Source: Myxococcales bacterium | GTDB lineage: Bacteria > Myxococcota_A > Polyangia > Haliangiales > Haliangiaceae | Direction: 5' to 3' | DNA length: 64,000 nt | Assembly: GCA_016717005.1 (NCBI GenBank) | Contig: JADJUF010000039.1 | Coordinates: forward strand, 744,001 to 808,000 | Shown here: positions 1 to 7,734 of the stretch, piece by piece | How the letters are laid out: each line of letters starts with the position of its first letter | How positions within the stretch are numbered: the stretch's first letter is position 1 | Translations under genes and position numbers: made by a program | The notes under the pieces: generated by a model | Seen by the model: the letters and a program-made list of their open reading frames with translations, nothing else | The model's database searches: none | What the model was told of the DNA's origin: nothing

Positions 1-442
1 GCTCGCCGTCGTCGGGGACGCGGTTGCCGCACGGCCCCGGGCGCAGGCCGGTCCCGAACGCGGCGAAGACCTCGGCGCACGCGCGGGCGACCGGCACTCT
101 GAGGCGGACGATGCGCACCGCGCCGTCGCGCTCGATCAGGTCGACGTGGGCGCGGCTGGCGGCGTGCTCGACGACGATCGCGGGCCATCCCTGGCGGGCG
201 GCGGTGCCCGATCCACCGAAGGCGCGGTCACGGATCACCTTGGCGTCCGGCCAAGCCGCCATGACCTCGCGTTCGCCACTGACGCCGGGCACCAGGCCGC
301 GCAGCTCGCTCGGCAGCACAGCCGGATCGAGGCGCGGTCCGCGGCCTGCGCCGCCACCGCTGCTGCCGCACGCGGCGGCTACGACCAGCGCCGCGCAGGC
401 CCACACCGTGGCGATCAGTCCCAGGAGCGCACCGTGGGTCAC
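1..442 (-). CDS. putative lipoprotein, C-terminus beyond window edge
   Basis: The reading frame starts at GTG 442 and runs off the left edge, so only about 147 residues are visible. The start lies in a GTGA overlap with the stop of the preceding lipoprotein gene, so the two are probably co-translated. The first 25 residues form a hydrophobic segment ending in an Ala-Ala-Ala-Cys lipobox-like site followed by a Gly/Ser-rich stretch, which predicts export and lipidation. The mature part is globular-looking, with Cys in an ARAC and a GPCG context. I do not recognise a family. Its place at the end of the contractile injection gene cluster suggests, but does not show, an envelope role linked to that machine. 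Confidence 0.6.
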   Translation of the reverse strand, partial: MTHGALLGLIATVWACAALVVAAACGSSGGGAGRGPRLDPAVLPSELRGLVPGVSGEREVMAAWPDAKVIRDRAFGGSGTAARQGWPAIVVEHAASRAHVDLIERDGAVRIVRLRVPVARACAEVFAAFGTGLRPGPCGNRVPDDGE

Positions 443-1119
443 GAGCCACCCCCAATCGCGGCGGGGCCGGGAGGCTCGATGAACACCAGGGCGAGGTCGA
501 GCTCGGCGGGCAGCGCGGGATCGCTGCTCAGCTCGCGGAAATCTCCGAGGGCGTGTTGCAGGCACTGCTGCAGTACGCCGACGTCGAAGTCGCGGGCCCC
601 GCGGGCATGAAGGACCTCGACGCGCGCGAGGAGACGCGGCGCTTCGTCGTACCGATCGGGGGGTACCCAGTACGTGCGGATTGTGGCGGCGCCGGCCACG
701 CCCGGTGTCGCGGCGTGGAAGCACGCGACCAGCGCGGGCCGATGGTCGAGGAGATAGCCCTTGAACAGGTTGCGCGAGAAGCACCCGCGGTGGAACGCGC
801 CGATCCGGAAGGCGATCGAACCGTGCGGGCTCTCACCGATCCGCTCGTCGTGGGGAGCCAGGGCGAACGTGTCCGCGCAGGGTACGCCGTCGTCGACGAG
901 CCGATCGAGGTACGGGAACGCCACGAACTCGTGGTCGTCGGGGCGGCGATCGGTTGGCGTCCACGTCATCGGCGCATCGACCGTCGCGCCGGTGTCGATC
1001 GCGGCATCGCCGCCCGCATCGCGTCCGGGGGATGGCGACGGCGTCGTGCTGCGGTGGCCGTTGCAGCCGAGCACGACGGTGGTCAGCACCGCGAGAGTAC
1101 TGCGCGTCATGGGCGTCAT
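439..1119 (-). CDS. putative lipoprotein at the end of the eCIS cluster
   Basis: This 226-residue protein has an N-terminal signal with lipobox V-V-L-G-C, so it should be lipidated at that Cys. An Asp/Ala/Pro-rich linker follows, then a domain of about 170 residues with four further Cys (PCAD, HRGC, ACFH, QQCL) that may form disulfides. I chose ATG 1119 because it places the lipobox about 20 residues from the N-terminus; starts further upstream add an Arg-rich leader without a signal. It lies 91 bp after the regulatory-domain gene and overlaps the next lipoprotein by GTGA. No family is recognised. Its orientation continues the eCIS transcription unit, but co-transcription is inferred. Confidence 0.65.
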   Translation of the reverse strand: MTPMTRSTLAVLTTVVLGCNGHRSTTPSPSPGRDAGGDAAIDTGATVDAPMTWTPTDRRPDDHEFVAFPYLDRLVDDGVPCADTFALAPHDERIGESPHGSIAFRIGAFHRGCFSRNLFKGYLLDHRPALVACFHAATPGVAGAATIRTYWVPPDRYDEAPRLLARVEVLHARGARDFDVGVLQQCLQHALGDFRELSSDPALPAELDLALVFIEPPGPAAIGGGS

Positions 1120-1210
1120 GATGCTCCGGAGTTCGTCGTCGAGATGTGCGGGCAGGCACAAGCGACGCCATCGCTCGGCGGCCGACCGACCCGCGCGGCG
1201 TCGGGGAGCA

Positions 1211-1882
1211 TCACCGCACCGGGCCATCGTCGTCGACCACCAGCTCGCGGTACGCGACCCGGCCAGCCGCGACGGTCAGCTCGACGCCGTCGCGGGTCAG
1301 CGATCGACTACCGCGGGCGGCGATCAGGCGCGCCGCGCTCGGGCGCGCGCCGACGATCGGGATGCGCCCCGGGGGTGCGGCGGCCGCGACCGGCACGTCG
1401 ACGCGGTAGTAGCCGTCCCGATCGGTGGTGGTCTTGACGACGGTGCGCGCGTCGACCCGGACCTCGACGTCGACCCCGGCCACGCCGTCGTGCTTGCCAT
1501 CGACGACCCGACCGTGGAACACCGCGGCGTCGGCCGCGGCCGTCACGATCGGCACCTCGGCCCGGGCCGCCGCGACCTTGGCGTACGAGGCCTCGACCCG
1601 CCGGGCCGTGGCGCGGGCCGCGGCGGCGGTCGCGGGCGCCGACGTCGCGCCGTGCTTGGCGGTGAGCCGACCGGCCTCGCGCGCGGCCTGGCCGGCGCGC
1701 GTGCGCTCGACGGTGGCGGCGCGACCGGCCACGGCGCGCAGCGCCAGCTCGGCCCCGGCGAAGGCCGCCGCGGTGACGACGGCGGTCTTGCCCGACCGCG
1801 GGGTGACCGGCCCCTCGCCGGTGGTCCCGCCGCCGCCGCCGCCGTCGGGCACGTTCTGCTCGAGCTTGGTGAGTTTCCACAT
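1211..1882 (-). CDS. carboxypeptidase-regulatory-like (Ig-fold) domain protein
   Basis: This protein has 223 residues. After a Gly-rich stretch (residues 14-19) comes a long Ala-rich, probably helical segment (about 35-125). The C-terminal region has the pattern of a CarboxypepD_reg / Cna-B-like beta-sandwich: VFHGRVVDGKHDG near the start of the domain, then a TTTDRDGYYRVDVP strand-turn-strand. Such domains are structural or adhesive rather than enzymatic. There is no signal peptide. The gene begins 12 bp after the stop of the beta-helix fibre gene, so it sits in the eCIS operon, where it could be a fibre accessory or capping protein. That role is inferred from position only. Confidence 0.6.
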   Translation of the reverse strand: MWKLTKLEQNVPDGGGGGGTTGEGPVTPRSGKTAVVTAAAFAGAELALRAVAGRAATVERTRAGQAAREAGRLTAKHGATSAPATAAAARATARRVEASYAKVAAARAEVPIVTAAADAAVFHGRVVDGKHDGVAGVDVEVRVDARTVVKTTTDRDGYYRVDVPVAAAAPPGRIPIVGARPSAARLIAARGSRSLTRDGVELTVAAGRVAYRELVVDDDGPVR

Positions 1883-1894
1883 GGCCGGCTCCGT

Positions 1895-4800
1895 TCAGTC
1901 TTTCCGCTGGTACAGGAAGGGCGCCACGACGCGCTGGGAGTCGGCCGCGCCCTCGCACGCCGACTTGCTGAAGAACGACAGGAACACCTGGTTGGGGGCG
2001 TCGATCTTGCGCGCGCCGGCGATGGTCAAGCAGCGCGTGGTCTGGTTGGCCGAGGTGTTGTTCATGAACAGGCCCACGGTCAGCGCCGAGACCCCGAACA
2101 GCTGCCCGAGCACGGCCGCGGCGGTGCCGGGCAGGATCGCCTCCTTGACCCGATTGCCGGTCATCCGGGTCGTCAGCCCGAAGGCGATCACCGTCGCCAG
2201 CACGCGGTCGTAGGCCCGATCGATCTCGATCTGGTTGTCGGCGATCCCGACGTCATCGAGCGAGATCAGCGCCACCGCTGACAGGACGGTGTTGAGCGGC
2301 GGGCCGAGCAGGTCGACCCCGACCACGTTGTCGTCGAACAGGATCTGGCCGCTCGCGGCGATCGGCGGCTGGGCGTCGAGGCCATCGCCGCCGGGCTCGA
2401 CGTCCTTGGCGCCCAGGTACGAGAAGATCTGCAGCCCGAACAGCTCGTTGCTCATGCCGAGATCGACCACCAGGACCGCGACCCCGCCGATGAAGTCGAG
2501 CAGGGTCTGCAGCGCCGTGCCCTGGTTGGCCGCGATCGCCTCGGCGTTGACGAGGACGTCCTCGCCGAGCTGGCCGCCGAAGATCTGACCGACGTCGGCC
2601 CGGGCGGCCCCGCGCACGGTCAGGTGGTTGTCGACGATCGCCACCTGGCCCACCGCCAGCGCCAGGATCGCGCGGCCGCTGGGGACGACGATCACGTTGT
2701 CGGCGATGCGGGCCGACGGCTGGCCGTCCTGGCGCAAGAGCGGCTGCTTCAGGCCGACGTCGAGCGTCACCGCCGGGGGCAGCGCCCGGTACAGCACCAC
2801 GCCGCCGCGCCAGCCCGGCCGGATCGGCTCCTCGGTCGCGGCGAACGGCGCGTTGTCGATGATGCGGTTGCGCTCGATCACCACCCCGGACGAGCGCAGC
2901 GCGAACACGCCGCAGATCGGCTCGGTGTGGCGGCGCCCGTTGCCGACGACGTCGTTGTCGCGCACGGTCAGCTCGTCGACGTCGGCCAGCACGATCGCGC
3001 CGGCCGCCGACACGTCGCGCATCGCCAGCGGCACGGCCGGCACCGCCAGGCGCACGCAGCCGTGGATCCGGTTGCGGCTGAGCTCGAGGCCGTGGACCCC
3101 GACGATCTCGTCGACGCCGGCCAGGTCGAAGAACCGGACCACGCCGACGCCGGCCCGGCCCATGCGCGTGATGTCGTTGTCGGTGATGCGGACGTCGTAG
3201 AGGTCGCCCATCGACACCGGCACCCACTCGTCGCCGTCGTCGTCGGGCGGCGGCGGATCCCAGTCGATCTCGATGCAGCCGGCCTCGTTGATCGTGATGC
3301 TGATCCCGGCCAGCCAGCTCCAGTCGTCGGCCCAGTCGGACCACGCGCCGTCGTCGCGGACCTTGCGGCGCACCCAGGCCCAGGACCCGAGCGTGATGCC
3401 GTCGCCGTTGCCGCCCTCGACGTGGTTCCTGCGGACCTGCGCGCGCTCGGTGCCGCCGCCGAGCTGGACGCCGCCGAGCGCGGTGCGGGTGTAGGTGACC
3501 TGGCCGGCCGCGTTCACGGCCCCGGGCACGGTCGTGTCCTCGACCCGCGCCAGCACCCGGTTGTCGAGGATGGCCACGTCGTCCGCGAACGACAGGATCG
3601 TCGGCCACCGGCCGAGGTCCGAGCTGCCGTCGATGACCTTGGCCAGCGGCCCGGCCAGGAGCTCGCAGCCGCGGATCGTGACGTCGACGCCGCCGATCGC
3701 GGCGATCGCGCTCCGGCCCAGGACCTCGATCCGCAGCTCCTCGAGCCGGACCCGGGCCAGGCGCCGCTCGAAGCCGGACCAGGCGGCGTCGGCCATGGAG
3801 CCGACGTTGGCGCCCTTGGCGGCGTCGAACAGGACGATGCCGAACGCCTCGCCGGCGTCGATCAGGAGGTCGCGCACGATCAGATCGTGCCCGCCGACGA
3901 CCAGCAGCGTCCACGGCTTGCCCTCGTCGGGGCGCCACCGGGTCCGGGCGCCGCAGCCCTCGATCGTGACGTGCGCGCGCCCGACGATCGTGACGGTCTC
4001 GACGTAGGTGCCGGGCAGGACGCAGACCTTGCCGCCGGCCTCGGGCAGCGCGTCGATCGCGGCCTGGATCGACGTGAACCGACCGAAGCTCGACACCTCG
4101 TCGCCGACGGTGTGCGTGCAGCACCCGCGCAGGCGCGTCAGCGGCAGGAAGTGCGGCCGGCAGTCGTGGAGCCGGTCGAAGCTGCCGTCGGCGCGCCAGC
4201 GCACCAGCGCCAGCGGCGCGAAGAACCGACGGGTGCCGTGGGCGAGGCGCCCGTCCTCGAGGGCCCACGGCACGACCTGGTCGGGCGTCTTGGGCCGCGC
4301 CGCGATGATCCAGTGATCGCCGCGCGCGCGGTGGACCCCGGTGATCTCGACCTGCAGGCCGGTCGTGCCCAGCGCCAGCGGCGTGCCGACCACGAACGGG
4401 ATCGCGGGCGCCGACGCGTGGTCATCGCCGCGGTTCCACACCCGCACGAACACGAAGCCGGGCGCGAGCGCGGCCGCGTCGGCGCGCCCGCTCCACGCCG
4501 TCTCGAACCCGGCCGGCAGCGGCGTCAGCGCGTCGAGCACGAACGCGTGCGCGCCAGGGTCGTACCCGGTCGTCACCCGCGCGAGGTGGCCGGTCTCGTC
4601 GGCGAGCTTCTCGCCGTTGGACAGGACCGCGCTCCACGGCAGGACCTCGACCACCTGCCCGGCGGACGGCCAGTGCGCCTGGTCGCGCGGATCGGTGGCC
4701 AGCGTGATCGTGCGGCGATCGGCGCCGATCGTCGCGCGGTACAGCGGCGCACCGTTGTCGTAGCCCCAGGTCAGGTGGGTCGCGTCGACGAGCTGCACCC

Positions 4801-5494
4801 GGATGGTCTGGTTCTCGGCGCCCAGGAAGCCGGCCGCGATCGCCGGCGCGCACAGATCGCCGACGGCGCCGGCCGTGTAGGTGACCGTGAGCGCGGCGTC
4901 GACCGTGCGCTCGCCGGTGGCGTCGACCACGCCGGCGCCGGCGGCGGCCCAGCCGTCGACGAGCGCCTTCCACGCGGCCGGGCAGTCGGCGCCGGCCGCG
5001 CCAGGCGCGACCCGCACGCGCCACATCGTGCGCAGCCGGGTCGAGGTGTCGGGGCCGCCCAGCGCGACCTCGAACAGCTCGCTGTCCTCGACCGCGGTCA
5101 CCGGCTGCTGCCAGGCCTCGACGTACACCAGATCGGTGCGATCGACCGCCAGCGTCGGCCGGTCGGCGACGGCCTGGCCCAGCCAGTCGCCCTGCAGCGC
5201 GAAGGTCGTGGGCGTCGGGTTCCACAGGCGCAGCCCGCCGAGGTAGAGCGTGCCCGCGCCGATGTCGAAGTCGCAGCGGCCGCCGGTCAGGTGGCCGTGG
5301 TCGATCGCGAAGCCATCGTCGGGGCTGCCGACCGGGCCGATCACGTCGAGCTGGACCCGGCGGTCGTCCTCGAGGTGGATCCGCTCGGCCTCGTTCCAGT
5401 CGTCGTCGACCAGCACCCGGCCGAGCTGCATGCCGACGCTGGCGTAGCGCTTGGTCGGGTCGAATGCGTCGCGGCTCTTCTCTTCGGTCGCCAT
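1895..5494 (-). CDS. DUF6519-type protein with right-handed beta-helix; probable eCIS tail fibre or baseplate appendage
   Basis: This is a 1199-residue protein. The N-terminus (MATEEKSRDAFDPTKRYASV, then VLVDDDWNEAERIHLEDD) matches the DUF6519 family found next to phage-tail-like clusters. From about residue 460 (SIQAAIDALPEAGGKVCVLPG) it becomes a pectate-lyase/NosD-type parallel beta-helix, shown by repeated N-R-I/D-N-D rungs such as LSRNRIHG, VRDNDVVG, IERNRIID and IADNVIV. Beta-helices of this kind are common in receptor-binding tail fibres. It lacks a signal peptide, as expected for a particle part assembled in the cytoplasm. The ATG follows the preceding tail gene by 12 bp, within one operon. 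The receptor or enzymatic activity cannot be read from the sequence. Confidence 0.75.
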   Translation of the reverse strand: MATEEKSRDAFDPTKRYASVGMQLGRVLVDDDWNEAERIHLEDDRRVQLDVIGPVGSPDDGFAIDHGHLTGGRCDFDIGAGTLYLGGLRLWNPTPTTFALQGDWLGQAVADRPTLAVDRTDLVYVEAWQQPVTAVEDSELFEVALGGPDTSTRLRTMWRVRVAPGAAGADCPAAWKALVDGWAAAGAGVVDATGERTVDAALTVTYTAGAVGDLCAPAIAAGFLGAENQTIRVQLVDATHLTWGYDNGAPLYRATIGADRRTITLATDPRDQAHWPSAGQVVEVLPWSAVLSNGEKLADETGHLARVTTGYDPGAHAFVLDALTPLPAGFETAWSGRADAAALAPGFVFVRVWNRGDDHASAPAIPFVVGTPLALGTTGLQVEITGVHRARGDHWIIAARPKTPDQVVPWALEDGRLAHGTRRFFAPLALVRWRADGSFDRLHDCRPHFLPLTRLRGCCTHTVGDEVSSFGRFTSIQAAIDALPEAGGKVCVLPGTYVETVTIVGRAHVTIEGCGARTRWRPDEGKPWTLLVVGGHDLIVRDLLIDAGEAFGIVLFDAAKGANVGSMADAAWSGFERRLARVRLEELRIEVLGRSAIAAIGGVDVTIRGCELLAGPLAKVIDGSSDLGRWPTILSFADDVAILDNRVLARVEDTTVPGAVNAAGQVTYTRTALGGVQLGGGTERAQVRRNHVEGGNGDGITLGSWAWVRRKVRDDGAWSDWADDWSWLAGISITINEAGCIEIDWDPPPPDDDGDEWVPVSMGDLYDVRITDNDITRMGRAGVGVVRFFDLAGVDEIVGVHGLELSRNRIHGCVRLAVPAVPLAMRDVSAAGAIVLADVDELTVRDNDVVGNGRRHTEPICGVFALRSSGVVIERNRIIDNAPFAATEEPIRPGWRGGVVLYRALPPAVTLDVGLKQPLLRQDGQPSARIADNVIVVPSGRAILALAVGQVAIVDNHLTVRGAARADVGQIFGGQLGEDVLVNAEAIAANQGTALQTLLDFIGGVAVLVVDLGMSNELFGLQIFSYLGAKDVEPGGDGLDAQPPIAASGQILFDDNVVGVDLLGPPLNTVLSAVALISLDDVGIADNQIEIDRAYDRVLATVIAFGLTTRMTGNRVKEAILPGTAAAVLGQLFGVSALTVGLFMNNTSANQTTRCLTIAGARKIDAPNQVFLSFFSKSACEGAADSQRVVAPFLYQRKD

Positions 5495-5506
5495 GGTTCG
5501 GTTCCT

Positions 5507-7732
5507 TCAGGTCTCGCGGATGAACATCGGGGCCAGCCCGAACGGCAGGTACTCTTCGACCTTGCGCGCCAGGCTGTCCTCCTTGATCGGGTTGAGCGAG
5601 GCGCTCCACGCCCCCAGCTCGCTGCCGTTCTCGGCGCCGCGGCGCACCGCGTCGGGCGCGGACTCGGCCAGCCAGGCGTAGCCGGGATCGCCGAAGCGCA
5701 GCGACGAGAACACCGGGCCGCCGTCCCACGTGGTCGCTCGGAACGGATGGGGCAACCGGCTGCCGGCGGGCGCGGCCGAGAAGCGGAAGCAGCCGGCCTG
5801 GGTGTCGGTCACGTCGACCAGCCCGGTGATCAGCGCCTCGGTCGCCTCGAGGCGCTCGACGTCGACCGCGCCGAGCACGGTCACGCGCGCCAGGGTCACC
5901 GTGCCCGGCGTCAAGGCGATCGCGGTGCCGCCGGCGACCCGCTGGGCGTCGACGATGGCGTCGGTGACGACGATCGTGTCGATCACGCCGGCGCCGACGG
6001 TGGCGACCGCGGCGACGATGCTGTGGTCGATGACCAGCAGGTCGATCTGTCCCTCGACCCGGATCGTCACCGGGTGCAGGGTCGCGCCGTCGACGTCGAC
6101 GCCGCCGGGATCGAGCGTCACCCCGCGCAGCTCGACCCGGCTCCAGGCCCCGGCCAGCACGATCGCCGCCGGCGCCCGCGCGCCCAGCCACAGGCCGTCG
6201 AGGGCCAGCGTGGCCTCGAGCCCCGCCGCTGCGGTCAGCGTCCAGTCGCCGGCCAGGCGCAGGTAGGGGCGGGTGAAGTTGGCGGCCTGGACGATCAGGC
6301 GCTCGACGTCGACCGCGTCCGCGGTGACGTCGTAGGTGCCGCTGTCGGGGAGCTCGGTCGCGCCGACCAGGTTCCCGGTCGCGAGGTCCGTCGGGAAGTC
6401 GGCGGCGACGATCGTGCCGGCGGCGCCGGTCGCCGCGACGACCACCCGCTCGGGCGCGTCGATCACCGTGGCGCGACGATCGTAGGTGCCAGCGCCGATG
6501 GCCCCGCCGAGGCCGTAGGCGTACGCCACGCGGACGTCGTCAGGATCGGCTGGCGCCGCGAGCAGCTTGCCGCGGCCGCGCACCGGATCGACCAGCAGGT
6601 CGACGAACGCCGCGGTGGCGGTGAAGCCCGCCAGGTTGGCCGCGCTGACCCGCGCCCGGGCGATCGCCGCCGGGGTCCGCACGTCGACGGCGTCCCCCCA
6701 CAGCGCGCGCTTGCCGCAGTCGTCGATCAGCGCGACCGCGCGCAGCTCGTCGTAGTTGCCCGGCGCCAGCAACGTCGCCGCGTTGACCGCGACGGCGAGG
6801 AAGTCGTGGAGCGCGTCCTCGGTGACGAAGCGCGCGCCGATCGCCGCGGCCAGCTCGGCGACCGCCGCCGCGGCGGTGCCGTGCGCCGCCATCGCCGCGA
6901 CCACCGCCGCGTCGATCACGTACTCGGCGTGGCCGAGCACCCGGCACGCCATCGGCGCTGGCACCTCCCACGGCTGCGCGCTGCGCCAGTCGTCCCAGGC
7001 GTAGGTGGCGTCGCGGTGGCGGGGCATGAACAGCTGCGTGTCGCGGCCCGAGGGATCGAACGTGAACGTCACGCCATCGGCCCGGACGTGCGGGATGACG
7101 TCGGTGATCCGGTACGCCGCCAGGCGGAACAGGTGGAAGCTGACCCGCGGGATGTTCCAGCGCCCGTCGTGCCCGCGCGGGCGGCGCAGGTCGGGGGTGT
7201 GGGCGAACCCGTCCCAGGGCCCGCCGGCGCGCTCGGCCAGCCGCGGGTGGCGCAGGTCGGCCCAGCCGCGCGCCGGCTCGAGCCGCTCGGCCAGCGGCGG
7301 ATCGAGGTGGTGGACCGCGCGGGCCAGGCCGCGGAAGCTCTCGACGACCTTCCCGTCCCAGCCGGTGATGTCGGCGATCAGCTCCTCGAGCACCCGTGGC
7401 GTGCCCTTGCGGCGGCGGTAGTAGATCGTCTTGGCGACGTCGACCCGCCGCGCCCGCCGGTTGAGCGCGGACACCAGCCGGGTGCCGACGAGGTCGCCCA
7501 GGTACGGGACCGCCCAGTCGTCGCACAGATCGATGAAGGCGTCGTCCCAGAGCCGGTCGTGGCTGCGGCGGAGCACGGCCACCTGCTCGCCGATCAGCTC
7601 GACCAGGGCCCGCAGCGTGCCGGGGCGTTCGGCGATGCCGTCCTCGTGCCGGTACAGCGACGGGATCCACGCCCACAGCTTCTCGATGTAGTAGCGCTCG
7701 AACTGATCGTCCGCGATCGGCGTGTCGGCCAT
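5507..7732 (-). CDS. phage tail protein I-like baseplate component with beta-structured C-terminus
   Basis: This is a 741-residue protein. The first 170 or so residues match the P2 gpI-like tail protein seen in eCIS clusters: a start with many aromatic residues (FERYYIEKLWAWIPSLYRHED), then VDVAKTIYYRRRKGTPRVLEELIADITGWDGKVVE. This part normally sits at the baseplate periphery and links wedge to fibre. The remaining 500 residues are rich in short beta-strands with Asp/Gly turns, resembling a beta-helix or adhesin shaft. The gene starts 2 bp after the stop of the second wedge gene and is followed after 12 bp by the fibre gene, fitting a wedge-to-fibre order. P2-I homology of the N-terminus is fairly sure; the C-terminal function is not. 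Confidence 0.75.
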   Translation of the reverse strand: MADTPIADDQFERYYIEKLWAWIPSLYRHEDGIAERPGTLRALVELIGEQVAVLRRSHDRLWDDAFIDLCDDWAVPYLGDLVGTRLVSALNRRARRVDVAKTIYYRRRKGTPRVLEELIADITGWDGKVVESFRGLARAVHHLDPPLAERLEPARGWADLRHPRLAERAGGPWDGFAHTPDLRRPRGHDGRWNIPRVSFHLFRLAAYRITDVIPHVRADGVTFTFDPSGRDTQLFMPRHRDATYAWDDWRSAQPWEVPAPMACRVLGHAEYVIDAAVVAAMAAHGTAAAAVAELAAAIGARFVTEDALHDFLAVAVNAATLLAPGNYDELRAVALIDDCGKRALWGDAVDVRTPAAIARARVSAANLAGFTATAAFVDLLVDPVRGRGKLLAAPADPDDVRVAYAYGLGGAIGAGTYDRRATVIDAPERVVVAATGAAGTIVAADFPTDLATGNLVGATELPDSGTYDVTADAVDVERLIVQAANFTRPYLRLAGDWTLTAAAGLEATLALDGLWLGARAPAAIVLAGAWSRVELRGVTLDPGGVDVDGATLHPVTIRVEGQIDLLVIDHSIVAAVATVGAGVIDTIVVTDAIVDAQRVAGGTAIALTPGTVTLARVTVLGAVDVERLEATEALITGLVDVTDTQAGCFRFSAAPAGSRLPHPFRATTWDGGPVFSSLRFGDPGYAWLAESAPDAVRRGAENGSELGAWSASLNPIKEDSLARKVEEYLPFGLAPMFIRET

Positions 7733-7734
7733 GG

